Shown here: positions 19,463-27,575 of the stretch, in pieces
How positions within the stretch are numbered: the stretch's first letter is position 1
Layout: every line of letters starts with the position of its first letter
The notes under the pieces: generated by a model
Told to the model about the DNA's origin: nothing
What the model saw: only the letters and a program-made list of their open reading frames with translations
Databases searched by the model: none
Program-made: the position numbers and the translations under genes
Assembly: GCF_900114255.1 (NCBI RefSeq)
Contig: NZ_FOSL01000002.1
Location: forward strand, 512,817-576,816
Direction: 5' to 3'
DNA: 64,000 bases
DNA from: Neomesorhizobium albiziae
GTDB lineage: Bacteria; Pseudomonadota; Alphaproteobacteria; Rhizobiales; Rhizobiaceae

Positions 19463-20263
19463 CTATCCCAATCGTGCCGGAATCCGTGCCTCAAGCCGGC
19501 GGAAGATGAACACGAGGATGCCGGTGATCGCCAGATAGATCAACGCCAGAAGCAGCAGCGGCTCGTAGGTGATGAACGTATCCTGCCGCACCCGCGAGGC
19601 GACCGCATAGATGTCGACGACGGTTATCGTCGCCACCAGCGGCGTCGCCTTCAGCAACAGCACCGCTTCGCCGCCGAGCGTCGGCAGCGCACGCTGCACG
19701 GCCTGCGGCAGCCAGATGCGCCGGAAGATCTTGCCCCGCGCCATGCCGAAGGCGCGCGCAGCCTCGAGCTGGCCGCGCGGCACGCCGGCAAAGGCGCCGC
19801 GCATCACCTCGCCGATGTAGCCGCCGGTCGACAAGGTCAGCGCCAGCACCGCGTAGGGCCATGCCTGCCGGAGATAGGGCCACAGCCATGAGTGGCGTAT
19901 CCAGGGATATTGCGGAAACAGCGATCCCAGCCCGTAGTAGAGCAACCACAGTTGCAGGAGCAGCGGCGTGCCGCGGATCACCGTGCAGAAAGCCTTTGCC
20001 GGCCACGCCAGCCAGCGCGGCCCGGCCGCCTGGGCGAGCCCCAGCGGCACCGCTAGCATGAAGCCCAGCGCGCCGGTCACCACCATGATCCAGATCGTGC
20101 GCCAGATGCCGGCGAGCGCAAGGTCGTAATAGTTGGGAAGCCAGTCCCAGCGCATGAAGCGCATCGCAGCCACGAGCAGCCCGATGCCGATGGCGATCAG
20201 CACCAGCCGGTGCGGCTGCAGCCAGCCGAGCACGCGGGTCCTGAGCGGCAGCCGGTTTTCCAT
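19463..20263 (-). CDS. Polar amino acid ABC transporter permease (HisM-like)
   Basis: A 266-residue inner-membrane permease. The EAA loop reads EAARAFGMARGKIFRRIWLPQAVQRALP (about residues 165-192) and contacts the ATPase. RGTPLLLQLWLLYYG is the typical HisMQ segment. ATG 20263 overlaps the stop of the upstream permease by one base, so they are translationally coupled. It pairs with the other permease to make a heterodimeric channel. Confidence 0.92.
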   Translation of the reverse strand: MENRLPLRTRVLGWLQPHRLVLIAIGIGLLVAAMRFMRWDWLPNYYDLALAGIWRTIWIMVVTGALGFMLAVPLGLAQAAGPRWLAWPAKAFCTVIRGTPLLLQLWLLYYGLGSLFPQYPWIRHSWLWPYLRQAWPYAVLALTLSTGGYIGEVMRGAFAGVPRGQLEAARAFGMARGKIFRRIWLPQAVQRALPTLGGEAVLLLKATPLVATITVVDIYAVASRVRQDTFITYEPLLLLALIYLAITGILVFIFRRLEARIPARLG

Positions 20264-21015
20264 CAGCGCCCCTCGGTCACCGGCGGCAGGCCGCGCCGCG
20301 CCCAGTTCTCGATGCGGCCGATGATGACTTCGGAGAACAGGGTGAGCAGCAGGTAGAGCGCGCCGGCGGCCATGAAGAAGGTGAAATAGGCCTTGGTCGT
20401 TCCTGCTGCCTGGCGGGTCGCCAGGGTGAGCTCGTTGAAGCCGACAACGGCCAGCAGCGCAGTGTCCTTGGTGGCGATCAGCCACAGATTGGCAAGGCCG
20501 GGAATGGCGAAAGGCAGCATTGCCGGCAGCGTGATGCGCCGCATCAGCAGCCATGGCGACATGCCATAGGCGCGCGCCGCCTCGATCTGTCCCTGCGGCA
20601 CCGCAAGGATGGCGCCGCGCAGCACTTCGGTGGAGTAGGCGCCCTGCACGAAGCCCAGCGACACGATGCCGGCGACCAGCCCGCTGATGTCGACGCGGGC
20701 GTAGCCCATGGCTTCCAATGCGCGGTTGAGAAGATCGGTGCCGGCGTAGTAGAGCAGCAGGATCAGCACCAGCTCGGGCACCGCCCGCACCACGGTGGTG
20801 TAAAGTTCGAGCAGATCGCGCACCACCGGACCGCCATAGAGCTTGCCATAGGCGCCGGCGGCGCCCAGCGCGAGGCCCAGCCCGAACGCGCCGGCCGCGA
20901 TCTCGATCGAGCGCAGGAGCCCGGTCAGCAGCGTTCCGCCCCAGCCCGGCGGGTAGGGGGAGAGCAGCTCGAAAACCCCGACCTGGAGAAGCGGCGAGAG
21001 GATCGTTTCGATCAG
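20263..21015 (-). CDS. Polar amino acid ABC transporter permease (HisQ-like), non-canonical start
   Basis: A permease of about 250 residues. The coding frame runs upstream without a stop through LLSPYPPGWGGTLLTGLLRS and GLGLALGAAGAYGKLYGGP, as expected for a full HisQ-type N-terminus. The EAA loop EAARAYGMSPWLLMRRITLPAMLP is intact. There is no ATG, GTG or TTG in the N-terminal region. The best start is CTG 21015, with GGGAG five bases upstream. The next usable GTG (20826) would cut off the first helix and leave no proper HisQ. An unusual start codon or a recent start-codon mutation is likely. Confidence 0.75.
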   Translation of the reverse strand: MIETILSPLLQVGVFELLSPYPPGWGGTLLTGLLRSIEIAAGAFGLGLALGAAGAYGKLYGGPVVRDLLELYTTVVRAVPELVLILLLYYAGTDLLNRALEAMGYARVDISGLVAGIVSLGFVQGAYSTEVLRGAILAVPQGQIEAARAYGMSPWLLMRRITLPAMLPFAIPGLANLWLIATKDTALLAVVGFNELTLATRQAAGTTKAYFTFFMAAGALYLLLTLFSEVIIGRIENWARRGLPPVTEGR

Positions 21016-21115
21016 CGTTGCTCCCGCGGCTGGATCGGAGGGGCATCGGCGAGACCCGGCGCTGCCCCTTCCCGCGCGCGGCGGGAAGAGAGGGCGCCAA
21101 AGGCGCGATCGGCCT

Positions 21116-21141
21116 CCTTCTCCCCGTTTACGGGGAGAAGG
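21116..21141. repeat. REP-like hairpin between binding-protein and permease genes
   Basis: A perfect 11-bp stem CCTTCTCCCCG/CGGGGAGAAGG with loop TTTA. It lies in the 175-bp gap after the solute-binding protein gene. Such hairpins in transporter operons often protect the upstream binding-protein mRNA and lower expression of downstream permeases; whether this one does so is inference. Confidence 0.8.
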
Positions 21142-21190
21142 TCGTGGCGACGGGATGAGGGCCAGGCGCCTCGCACGCGATCAGCCGTGC

Positions 21191-21973
21191 TCAGCTGCCA
21201 TAGATGTCGAAGTTGAAGTACTTCTTGGAAATCTCGTCGTATTTGCCGCTGTCGCGGATACCCTTGATGGCGGCGTTCAGCTTGCCCTTGAGCTCCGTGT
21301 CTTCCTTGCGCAGGCCGACGCCGATGCCCGGCCCGAGAATTTCGAGGTCTTCCGCGACGTTCCCCTTCATGTCGCAGCATTCCTTGCCCTGATCGGTGGC
21401 GAGGAAAGCATCCAGCGCGATCGCATCGGCCTGCACCGCGTCGACACGGCCGGCGGCGAGGTCGGCATTGGCCTCATCCTGCGTCTGGTAGATCTTGATC
21501 TCGGCGGCGGTCGGGCCGAAATGCTTCTTGGCGTAGGCCTCGTGCACCGTCGACACCTGCACGCCGATGATCTTGCCCTTCAGATCCTCCGGCGTGGCGC
21601 CGAACGTCTCGCCCTTCGCTCCCATGATCCCGGTCGGCGTGTTGTAGTACTTGTCGGAAAACGCAATCGTCTTCTCGCGCTCGGCGGTGATCGACATCGA
21701 GCTCATGATCATGTCGATCTTCTTGGTGGTCAGCGCCGGAATGATGCCGTCCCAGGCAACCGGCGTGATGACGCATTCGAGTTTCGCCTCGGCGCAGACG
21801 GCGTCGATGATCTCGGCCTCCCAGCCGACCCACTTGCCCGACGCGTCAGGCGAGGTGAACGGCGGATAGGGCTCGGCGGCGACGCCGACCTTCAGCGCTT
21901 CCGCACTTGCCGCACCCATGCCGGCCATCGCCAGCAGGCCCGCCGCGATCGCGGTTTTCAGCAGTTTCTTCAT
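21191..21973 (-). CDS. Periplasmic amino-acid (arginine-type) binding protein
   Basis: A 260-residue family 3 solute-binding protein. The signal peptide is MKKLLKTAIAAGLLAMAGM with cleavage near ASAEA. LKVGVAAEPYPPFTSPDASGKWVGWEAEI and SSMSITAEREKTIAFSDKYY are the standard motifs of lysine/arginine/ornithine and glutamine binders. A paired Cys in ECCDMKG is notable. GGGAG precedes ATG 21973. It delivers substrate to the permease pair downstream. Confidence 0.93.
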   Translation of the reverse strand: MKKLLKTAIAAGLLAMAGMGAASAEALKVGVAAEPYPPFTSPDASGKWVGWEAEIIDAVCAEAKLECVITPVAWDGIIPALTTKKIDMIMSSMSITAEREKTIAFSDKYYNTPTGIMGAKGETFGATPEDLKGKIIGVQVSTVHEAYAKKHFGPTAAEIKIYQTQDEANADLAAGRVDAVQADAIALDAFLATDQGKECCDMKGNVAEDLEILGPGIGVGLRKEDTELKGKLNAAIKGIRDSGKYDEISKKYFNFDIYGS

Positions 21974-22016
21974 TTCGGCACTCCCTTTTGTTGTGTTCCC
22001 GTTTTTCTTCCAGCCG

Positions 22017-22829
22017 TCAGCTGACGCTGCGGATGAACTGTTTCAGCCGTTCCGATTTCGGCGCGCCGAAAACCTCGGCCGGCGTTCCCTCCTCCTCCAC
22101 CTTGCCGTTGTGAAGGTAGACGACATGGCTCGCCACTTCGCGGGCGAACTTCATCTCGTGGGTGACCAGGATCATGGTGCGCCCCTCGCGCGCCAGGTCG
22201 CCGATCACCTTCAGCACCTCGCCGACGAGCTCGGGGTCGAGTGCGGAGGTCGGCTCGTCGAACAGCATGACGCGCGGCTGGATGGCGAGCGCGCGCGCGA
22301 TGGCGCCGCGCTGCTGCTGGCCGCCGGAAAGGAACGCCGGGTAGACGTCGCGCTTTTCGGCGAGGCCGACGCGCGCCAGAAGCTGCTCGGCCAGTGCCAC
22401 CGCCTCTTCGCGCTTGACGCCCAGCACATGCACCGGAACCTCGATGACGTTTTCGAGGAGCGTCATGTGGCTCCACAGATTGAAGCTCTGGAACACCATG
22501 CCGAGCCTGGAGCGGATGCGCTCGATCTGGCGGCGGTCGGCCGGCACGGTGTTGCCGTGGCTGTCGGCCTTCAGCCTTATCTCCTCGCCATTGACGCGGA
22601 TGACGCCGCTGGTCGGGTTCTCCAGGCAGTTGATGCAGCGCAGCAGCGTCGACTTGCCGGAGCCGCTGCCGCCGATGATGGCCACCACGTCGCCGTCGCG
22701 CGCCGACAGCGACACGCCCTTCAGCACATGCAGCTGGCCGAATTTCTTGTGCAGGTCCTCGATGTGAATCGCTTCGGCGGCGTCCTCCGCCCCAACGCGG
22801 CGCGAGACGGCTGGAACAGCCACGCTCAT
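22017..22829 (-). CDS. Amino acid ABC transporter ATP-binding protein (HisP-like)
   Basis: A 270-residue ATPase. Walker A GGSGSGKST is at about 53-61, the signature LSGGQQQR near 167, Walker B VMLFDEPTSALDPE near 187, and the His switch THEM near 222. It has the HADSHGN-like insertion (KADSHGNTVPADRR) of arginine/histidine importers. First gene of the minus-strand operon ATPase, binding protein, two permeases, Ldh-type reductase. Confidence 0.93.
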   Translation of the reverse strand: MSVAVPAVSRRVGAEDAAEAIHIEDLHKKFGQLHVLKGVSLSARDGDVVAIIGGSGSGKSTLLRCINCLENPTSGVIRVNGEEIRLKADSHGNTVPADRRQIERIRSRLGMVFQSFNLWSHMTLLENVIEVPVHVLGVKREEAVALAEQLLARVGLAEKRDVYPAFLSGGQQQRGAIARALAIQPRVMLFDEPTSALDPELVGEVLKVIGDLAREGRTMILVTHEMKFAREVASHVVYLHNGKVEEEGTPAEVFGAPKSERLKQFIRSVS

Positions 22830-23108
22830 CGGCGCTCGCCCCAGCGCGGCATCCTGGTTCCGTCAGCGTGCAATCGACCGGTCATTGCCCCTGTCGCCAC
22901 TTCCCCTGGAGCGGCTCTAAGCGTTTTTCAACGCGCAAAGGACGCTCCAAAACCAAGAAACTCCGTAGGATGGACCAGCCGGCTTTGCCGCGTCAACCGG
23001 ACCACCTTCGCTCTTGTCCCCTCCATTACGGCACTTGCGGCCTTGTTATGCAAGTGTATAAATATTCTTCCTCATCCGCTTCAGCCACTTTTTCCGGGGA
23101 AAGACCAA
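22830..23108. promoter_or_regulatory. Divergent promoter region of the guanidino cluster
   Basis: A gap of 279 bp between the ATPase and the DDAH-like gene. It holds GACCGGTC (22876-22883), an 8-bp palindrome within an imperfect CAAT/ATTG frame that could bind the TetR protein. A repeat hairpin GGAGCG...CGCTCC lies at 22908-22938. TTGCGG (23035-23040) and TATAAA (23057-23062), 16 bp apart, form a possible promoter for the DDAH-like gene. Confidence 0.4.
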
Positions 23109-23981
23109 GTGAACGCTTACGGCTCACAGTCCATGGCGGCGCCGCTGCGGCGCGTCCTGATGCGTTCGGCGGCCAACGCCATGCGCGGCGCCGACCGAGC
23201 GCAGTGGCACTACGGCGCCGGCTTCGAACCCGCGAGGGCTGCCCGCCAGCACGCAGCGCTTGCCGATCTGGTCGCTGCTTCGGGCGCGACGATTGAATGG
23301 ATCGACGACGGCGAGGACGGGCTTTCGGATTCGGTATTCACCCACGATCCGTCGCTGATGTCCGACCACGGCGCCATCATCCTTTCCATGGGCAAGGCCC
23401 TGCGCGAGCCCGAGCCCGCGCTGCACGAACAGACCTACACGCGCCTCGGCGTGCCGATCCTCGGCCGCATCGAGGCGCCCGGCCAGGTCGAGGGCGGCGA
23501 TTGCGTCTGGGTCGACGCAAGAACCCTCGCCATCGGGCGCGGCGTGCGCACCAACCAGGCCGGCATCCAGCAGATGGCCAACCTGCTCACCCCGCACGGC
23601 ATCGACGTCCTCGGCTACGATCTGCCGCTCTGGCATGGCGAGGAGGCGTGTCTGCATCTGATGTCGGTCATTTCGCCGCTCGCCGACGACCTGGCGCTGG
23701 TCTACGCGCCACTCCTGCCTGCCGCCTTCTACCAGTTGCTCAAGGCGCGCGGCATCGGGCTGGTCGAAGGCGATGCCGACGAATTCTTCGCCTCCAACGG
23801 CCTCAGCCTGAATGTCCTGCCCACTGCGCCGCGCGAGGTCATCGCCGTGGCCGGCTTCCCGAAGACGAAAGCCGCCATGGAAGCGGCGGGCTGCGTGGTG
23901 AAAACCTTCGAGGCCGACGCGCTCTGCATCGCCTGCGAAGGCGGCCCGACCTGCCTGACCCGGCCGATCCTGCGCCAGTGA
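23109..23981 (+). CDS. DDAH-like amidinohydrolase/amidinotransferase-family enzyme
   Basis: A 290-residue guanidino-modifying enzyme of the dimethylargininase/arginine-deiminase fold. EGGD at 128-131, catalytic His183 in LHLMS and the nucleophile Cys282 in EGGPTCLTRP near the C-terminus are all present. Family members hydrolyse N-methylated arginines or related guanidines to citrulline-type ureas. GTG 23109 follows GGGGAAAG; ATG 23133 is an alternative. It begins an operon with a TetR regulator and a ThDP decarboxylase, opposite an arginine-type importer. The exact substrate is not known. Confidence 0.82.
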   Translation: MNAYGSQSMAAPLRRVLMRSAANAMRGADRAQWHYGAGFEPARAARQHAALADLVAASGATIEWIDDGEDGLSDSVFTHDPSLMSDHGAIILSMGKALREPEPALHEQTYTRLGVPILGRIEAPGQVEGGDCVWVDARTLAIGRGVRTNQAGIQQMANLLTPHGIDVLGYDLPLWHGEEACLHLMSVISPLADDLALVYAPLLPAAFYQLLKARGIGLVEGDADEFFASNGLSLNVLPTAPREVIAVAGFPKTKAAMEAAGCVVKTFEADALCIACEGGPTCLTRPILRQ

Positions 23982-23983
23982 CG

Positions 23984-24715
23984 ATGGAGGGCCGGCGCAA
24001 ATTCCGCCGCGAGGGCGAGGAGCGGCGGCGGCAGGACCTGATCGAGGCGACGCTCGAATGCGTCGCCGAGCGCGGCCTGCAAGGCGCCACCGTGCGCGCC
24101 ATCGCGCTGCGCGCCGGCGTGACGGCCGGCCTCATCCGCCATTATTTTCCCAGCAAGGAGGAACTGCTCCAGGCGGCCTACGCCGCCATCATGGGCCGCA
24201 TGACCGAACAGTCGAAGGCAGCGCTCGCCAAGGTCGCGCAGGAGCCGCGCCGCCGTCTCGCCGCCTTTGTCGAGGCAAGCCTCCAGCCGCCGGTCATTGA
24301 CGCGCGCGTGTTCTCGCAATGGGCAAGCTTCATCGGCCGCGCCAGTTCCGACCCGGCGCTGGCGGTGGCCCATCGCGCCGGCTATCTCGGGTTCCGCGAC
24401 GAGGTCGAGGCGCTGGTGGCCGAGGTGCTCACCGCCACCGGGCGCGACGCGCCCAAGGCGGAGCTGCGCCGTTACGCCATCGCCATCAACGCCATCATCG
24501 ACGGGCTGTGGATCGAGGGCTGCCTTGCCGGCGATTTTTTCGAACCGCGCGAACTCGCCGAAATAGGCATTGGTTCGGTCGAAGACATGCTGGGTTTGAA
24601 ACTGCGGCAGCCGACGGCACCGCCACTCCCTCCCCTCGACGGGGAGGGTGCCGGCGCCCCCACGTCGCCGGTGTTCGATGTCGCTGTGCAAAAGCAAAAG
24701 AAGAAAACGCCATGA
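23984..24715 (+). CDS. TetR/BetI-type transcriptional regulator
   Basis: A 243-residue repressor. The HTH spans about residues 12-60 (ATLECVAERGLQGATVRAI then AGVTAGLIRHYFPSKEELL), followed by a BetI-type ligand domain (DGLWIEGCL). The start is ATG 23984, two bases after the upstream stop, or GTG 23978 overlapping it. The last 25-30 residues are an unrelated proline-rich then lysine-rich tail whose DNA contains a REP-like palindrome (24628-24648). The 3' end overlaps the next gene by 4 bp (ATGA). It likely controls the divergent cluster. Confidence 0.88.
   Translation: MEGRRKFRREGEERRRQDLIEATLECVAERGLQGATVRAIALRAGVTAGLIRHYFPSKEELLQAAYAAIMGRMTEQSKAALAKVAQEPRRRLAAFVEASLQPPVIDARVFSQWASFIGRASSDPALAVAHRAGYLGFRDEVEALVAEVLTATGRDAPKAELRRYAIAINAIIDGLWIEGCLAGDFFEPRELAEIGIGSVEDMLGLKLRQPTAPPLPPLDGEGAGAPTSPVFDVAVQKQKKKTP
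24628..24648. repeat. REP-like palindrome inside the TetR gene
   Basis: CCCTCCCC (24628-24635) and GGGGAGGG (24641-24648) with loop TCGAC. It is translated as PSPPLDGEG-like sequence in the TetR C-terminal tail, so a repeat has been absorbed into a coding region. Confidence 0.8.
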
Positions 24716-26286
24716 CCACCACCGGCGAAGCGCTGATTTCCCTGCTCGAGGCGCATGGCGTCGACATCGTGTTCGGCATTCCCGGCGTCCACACGATCGA
24801 GCTCTACCGCGGCCTTGCCCGCTCGAACATCCGTCACATCACGCCGCGCCACGAACAGGGCGCCGGCTTCATGGCAGAGGGTTACGCCCGTGTCTCCGGC
24901 AGACCCGGCGTCGCCTTCGTCATCACCGGGCCCGGTCTCACCAACACCATCACCGCGATGGCGCAGGCGCGCGCCGATTCCGTTCCCATGCTGGTGATTT
25001 CCGGCGTCAACAAACGCGCCTCGCTCGGCAAGGGCCTCGGCTACCTGCATGAACTGCCGGACCAGCGCGGCATGATGCAGAAAGTGGCGCTTTCGTCCGA
25101 GCGCATCGAGGATCCGGCAGCGCTTCCCGCCGCACTCGCCCGTGCCTTCACCCTGCTGACCTCCGGCAGGCCGGGTCCGGTCCATATCGAAATCCCCACC
25201 GACGTGATGGGCCTGCCTGCCGGCGACGTCGCTTTCGCGCCGCCGCCGCTGAATCTCCCCACCGCAAAAGCCGCCGCCATTGAGGAAGCGGTAAAACTTG
25301 CCCGCGCCGCCAGACGCCCGCTGATCCTTGCAGGCGGCGGCGCCAAGCGCGCCGAGGCCCAACTAAGTCGCCTCGCCGAGCAGCTCGACGCACCGGTGGT
25401 CACCACGGCCAACGCGCGCGGCCTGATGCATACTCACCCGCTCGGCGTTCACGCCAGCCCCAGCCTGAAATCGATCCGCGCCCTGATGGCGGATTCGGAT
25501 TTCGTCATCGCTGCTGGCACCGAATTCGGCCCCACCGACTACGACATGTATGCCGATGGCGGCTTTTCCCTGCCAGCCAATCTTGTGCGTATCGATATCG
25601 ATGCGGGACAACTCGGCCGCTGGCCGGCGGCAGTCGCGATCGAGGCCGATTGCGCGGCATCGCTCGATACCCTGCTCGGCGTTCTGCCCACGCGGGCAAC
25701 CGGCGAGGGTGCCGCCCGCGCCGCTGCCGCGCGCGATGCTGCCTGGCAGGAGATCGGCCCGGCCATGCAGGCGCAGGTCAAGGTCGTCGAGATGATCCGC
25801 GAGGCGCTGCCGGGCTCCATCATCGTCGGCGACTCCACCCAGCCGGTCTATGCCGGCAACCTTTTCTACGATCACGACCGCCCCGGCGGCTGGTTCAACG
25901 CGGCCACCGGCTTCGGCGCGCTGGGTTATGGCCCGCCCGCCGCGGTCGGCGCCGCTCTTGCCGATCCTGCCGCGCCGGTCGTCTGCCTGTCCGGCGACGG
26001 CGGCTTCCAGTTCACCTTCCCGGAGATGGGAGCCGCGCTCGATGCCGAGGCGCCGGTGATCTTCGTCGTCTGGAACAATCGCGGCTACCGCGAGATCGAA
26101 ACCTCGATGCTCGACGCCGGCGTCGAGCCGGTCGGCGTCTCTCCCGCGCCGCCGGATTTCTGCCGCATCGCCGACGCCTACCGCATGCCGGCCGAACGGC
26201 TGATGTCGACGGACGGCCTGCCCGCCGCCCTCGCCCGCGCCCGCAAGCTCGGCAAGCCCTGCCTCATCGAGATCATCGTGGAGTAG
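24712..26286 (+). CDS. ThDP-dependent decarboxylase (5-guanidino-2-oxopentanoate decarboxylase-like)
   Basis: A 524-residue acetolactate-synthase-fold enzyme. The catalytic Glu48 is in RHEQGAGFMAEGYAR and the ThDP-Mg motif is GDGGFQFTFPEMGAALDAEAPVIFVVWNN (C-terminal third). No FAD-type acetolactate synthase signature or regulatory subunit is nearby. The AruI subgroup decarboxylates 2-ketoarginine to 4-guanidinobutanal in the arginine transaminase pathway. Context (arginine-type importer, DDAH-like enzyme) supports a guanidino 2-oxo acid as substrate. ATG 24712 overlaps the TetR stop. Confidence 0.8.
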   Translation: MTTTGEALISLLEAHGVDIVFGIPGVHTIELYRGLARSNIRHITPRHEQGAGFMAEGYARVSGRPGVAFVITGPGLTNTITAMAQARADSVPMLVISGVNKRASLGKGLGYLHELPDQRGMMQKVALSSERIEDPAALPAALARAFTLLTSGRPGPVHIEIPTDVMGLPAGDVAFAPPPLNLPTAKAAAIEEAVKLARAARRPLILAGGGAKRAEAQLSRLAEQLDAPVVTTANARGLMHTHPLGVHASPSLKSIRALMADSDFVIAAGTEFGPTDYDMYADGGFSLPANLVRIDIDAGQLGRWPAAVAIEADCAASLDTLLGVLPTRATGEGAARAAAARDAAWQEIGPAMQAQVKVVEMIREALPGSIIVGDSTQPVYAGNLFYDHDRPGGWFNAATGFGALGYGPPAAVGAALADPAAPVVCLSGDGGFQFTFPEMGAALDAEAPVIFVVWNNRGYREIETSMLDAGVEPVGVSPAPPDFCRIADAYRMPAERLMSTDGLPAALARARKLGKPCLIEIIVE

Positions 26287-26299
26287 CGCCGGCGGCGTA

Positions 26300-26323
26300 T
26301 CTCCCCCCTTGTTGTGGGGGAGA
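26300..26323. repeat. REP-like palindrome after the decarboxylase gene
   Basis: TCTCCCCC (26300-26307) and GGGGGAGA (26316-26323), 14 bp after the stop codon. Start of a 1.29-kb stretch without a protein gene (26287-27575) that is packed with repeats. Confidence 0.75.
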
Positions 26324-26415
26324 ATGGATTTTCACGGTCTTAGCAGCGCTCGGCCGTCAGGCCGATCTTGGCGGCGCTCAAGTCGTCTTCTTGCCCGGCA
26401 CCTCTATCACGAACC

Positions 26416-26568
26416 TCACGGCATGGATCCTCGGGTCAAGCCCGAGGATGACGAGGTTGAGAGGTTTGCGGCAATCGCCAACGTCTGCACGGCGACATCC
26501 CTCCCTTCGTCATCTACGGGCGAAGCAGGCCGAAGGCCGTCGCGGAGACCCGAGGATCCATGCCGTGA
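26416..26568. mobile_element. 153-bp MITE-like element with 22-bp perfect terminal inverted repeats
   Basis: The 22 bases at 26416-26437 (beginning TCACGGCATGGATCCTCGGG) are repeated exactly in reverse complement at 26547-26568. Between them are GGGTCAAGCCCGAGGATGACG-type sequence and no open gene. Size and TIRs suit a non-autonomous element. The GGATCCTCGGGTC unit recurs widely in rhizobial genomes. No target-site duplication is obvious. Confidence 0.65.
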
Positions 26569-26754
26569 CAAAGCGGCAGTGCGAAAGCGGTGCAGAACCA
26601 ACCAGCCCGCCAGCCAACCTTCACACTTGTCAGCATCTGTCAGCAGTCTTTGTTCTTCTTTTATCCACACCCCTTTTCGTCTCCCGCATAATGCAGCCAT
26701 CGCCCCTCACGGGAACCTGGTGCGCACTGGGTATCAGGGAGGGCGACGGTGCCG

Positions 26755-26990
26755 GATCGGCAGTGCTGACGGTGGCGCTGCTAGGGGAATGAACCCGTAG
26801 GTCCGGGCCCTGACCGAGGCTAGTTCGCGGGCCTAAGAACCCACGCTCCCTGCGGTAGGGCAAGAACACCGGCGGCGCCTGGGAGACCGGGCCTCGTATA
26901 AATTTGAAACGGCACGGTCCCAGGCGCCGCCTCCCACTTACCCACGACGCCTCGACTGCCGAAGCCAGGTCGAGAAAGCGAGTCGTGGGC
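26755..26990 (-). ncRNA. Candidate structured RNA (strand uncertain)
   Basis: A rod-like fold is possible. GGCGGCGCCTGGGA (26871-26884) pairs exactly with 26918-26931 and the stem continues through CCG/CGG and GCC/GGC to a loop with ATAAATTTGAAA. Next to it, on the minus strand, is a branched unit: a CGGTG/CACCG closing pair with inner hairpins CCCT/AGGG, CGTGGG/CCCGCG and GGG-TTCATTC-CCC. On the other side CCCACGAC...GTCGTGGG adds a hairpin. No protein frame is convincing. I cannot match a known family; 6S RNA was considered on shape only. Confidence 0.3.
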
Positions 26991-27060
26991 AACAGGAAAC
27001 CCCAATGGCCGGACTGCTTTGCAGGGCGTGGCGACGGAGACGCTTGTGCTGATGAAAAGA

Positions 27061-27325
27061 CCCCCTCTCCGTCTCGGCTTCGCCTCGACACCTCTCCCCC
27101 CGCTTCGCAGGGGCGAGGAACCCAAGCTGGAAGGGCGCTTGCGTCGCCGCAGCGGTTCCTCGCCCCTGCGAAGCGGGGGAGAGGTGGTTTGCGCAGCAAA
27201 CCGGAGAGGGGGTCTTATAGACAAGCCGGCAGACCAGAGCGGAGCGAAGGCGGTCGGCCACAACGCCGACGCCCCTCCTCCCCCTCGATGGGGGAGGTGT
27301 CGAGGCGAAGCCGAGACGGAGGGGG
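27061..27325. repeat. Nested long inverted repeats
   Basis: The arm at 27061-27094 and the arm at 27294-27325 are reverse complements over 32 bp with a 2-bp indel (GTCTCGGCTTCGCCTCGACA shared). Inside, about 27090-27122 and 27144-27192 form another near-perfect arm pair containing GCTTCGCAGGGGCGAGGAAC and its complement. The result is a hairpin within a hairpin, spanning 265 bp with no gene. Confidence 0.75.
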
Positions 27326-27371
27326 TGATATAGGAGGAAGTGATATCCGCACATCAGCCATCCCCCCACCC

Positions 27372-27407
27372 GGCCCTGCGGGCCACCCTCCCCATCAAGG
27401 GGGAGGG
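27372..27407. repeat. REP-like double palindrome
   Basis: GGCCC-TGC-GGGCC (27372-27384) followed by CCCTCCCC (27386-27393) facing GGGGAGGG (27400-27407). Last unit of the repeat cluster before the epimerase-like gene. Confidence 0.7.
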
Positions 27408-27575
27408 AGACAGGTGGAGACCACAACGCCTCATTCCCCATCTCCCTGCCTGGGCGGCGGTTAGCGGACCGAGAAAAATCCGGGCGGTACGGGGTGAGAA
27501 GGCATGTTCAACAGTCTTTGCCTTCCCGGCAAAAGCGACTATGAAGCCACAAAAGGCCAGCAGCCGGAGCAAGCC

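Noticed and set aside
19463..21100. A single 545-residue protein covering both permease genes
   Set aside because: The upstream half is a wrong-frame translation of the first permease. The true second permease starts at ATG 20263.
26755..26990. tmRNA, RNase P RNA or SRP RNA
   Set aside because: No tag-peptide codons or tRNA-like acceptor pair, no RNase P conserved cores and no SRP Alu/GGAA motif were found. Only an unclassified structure remains.
26630..27464. Several overlapping open frames in the repeat cluster
   Set aside because: They are arginine/proline-rich translations of palindromes with no conserved motif, and they overlap each other on both strands.
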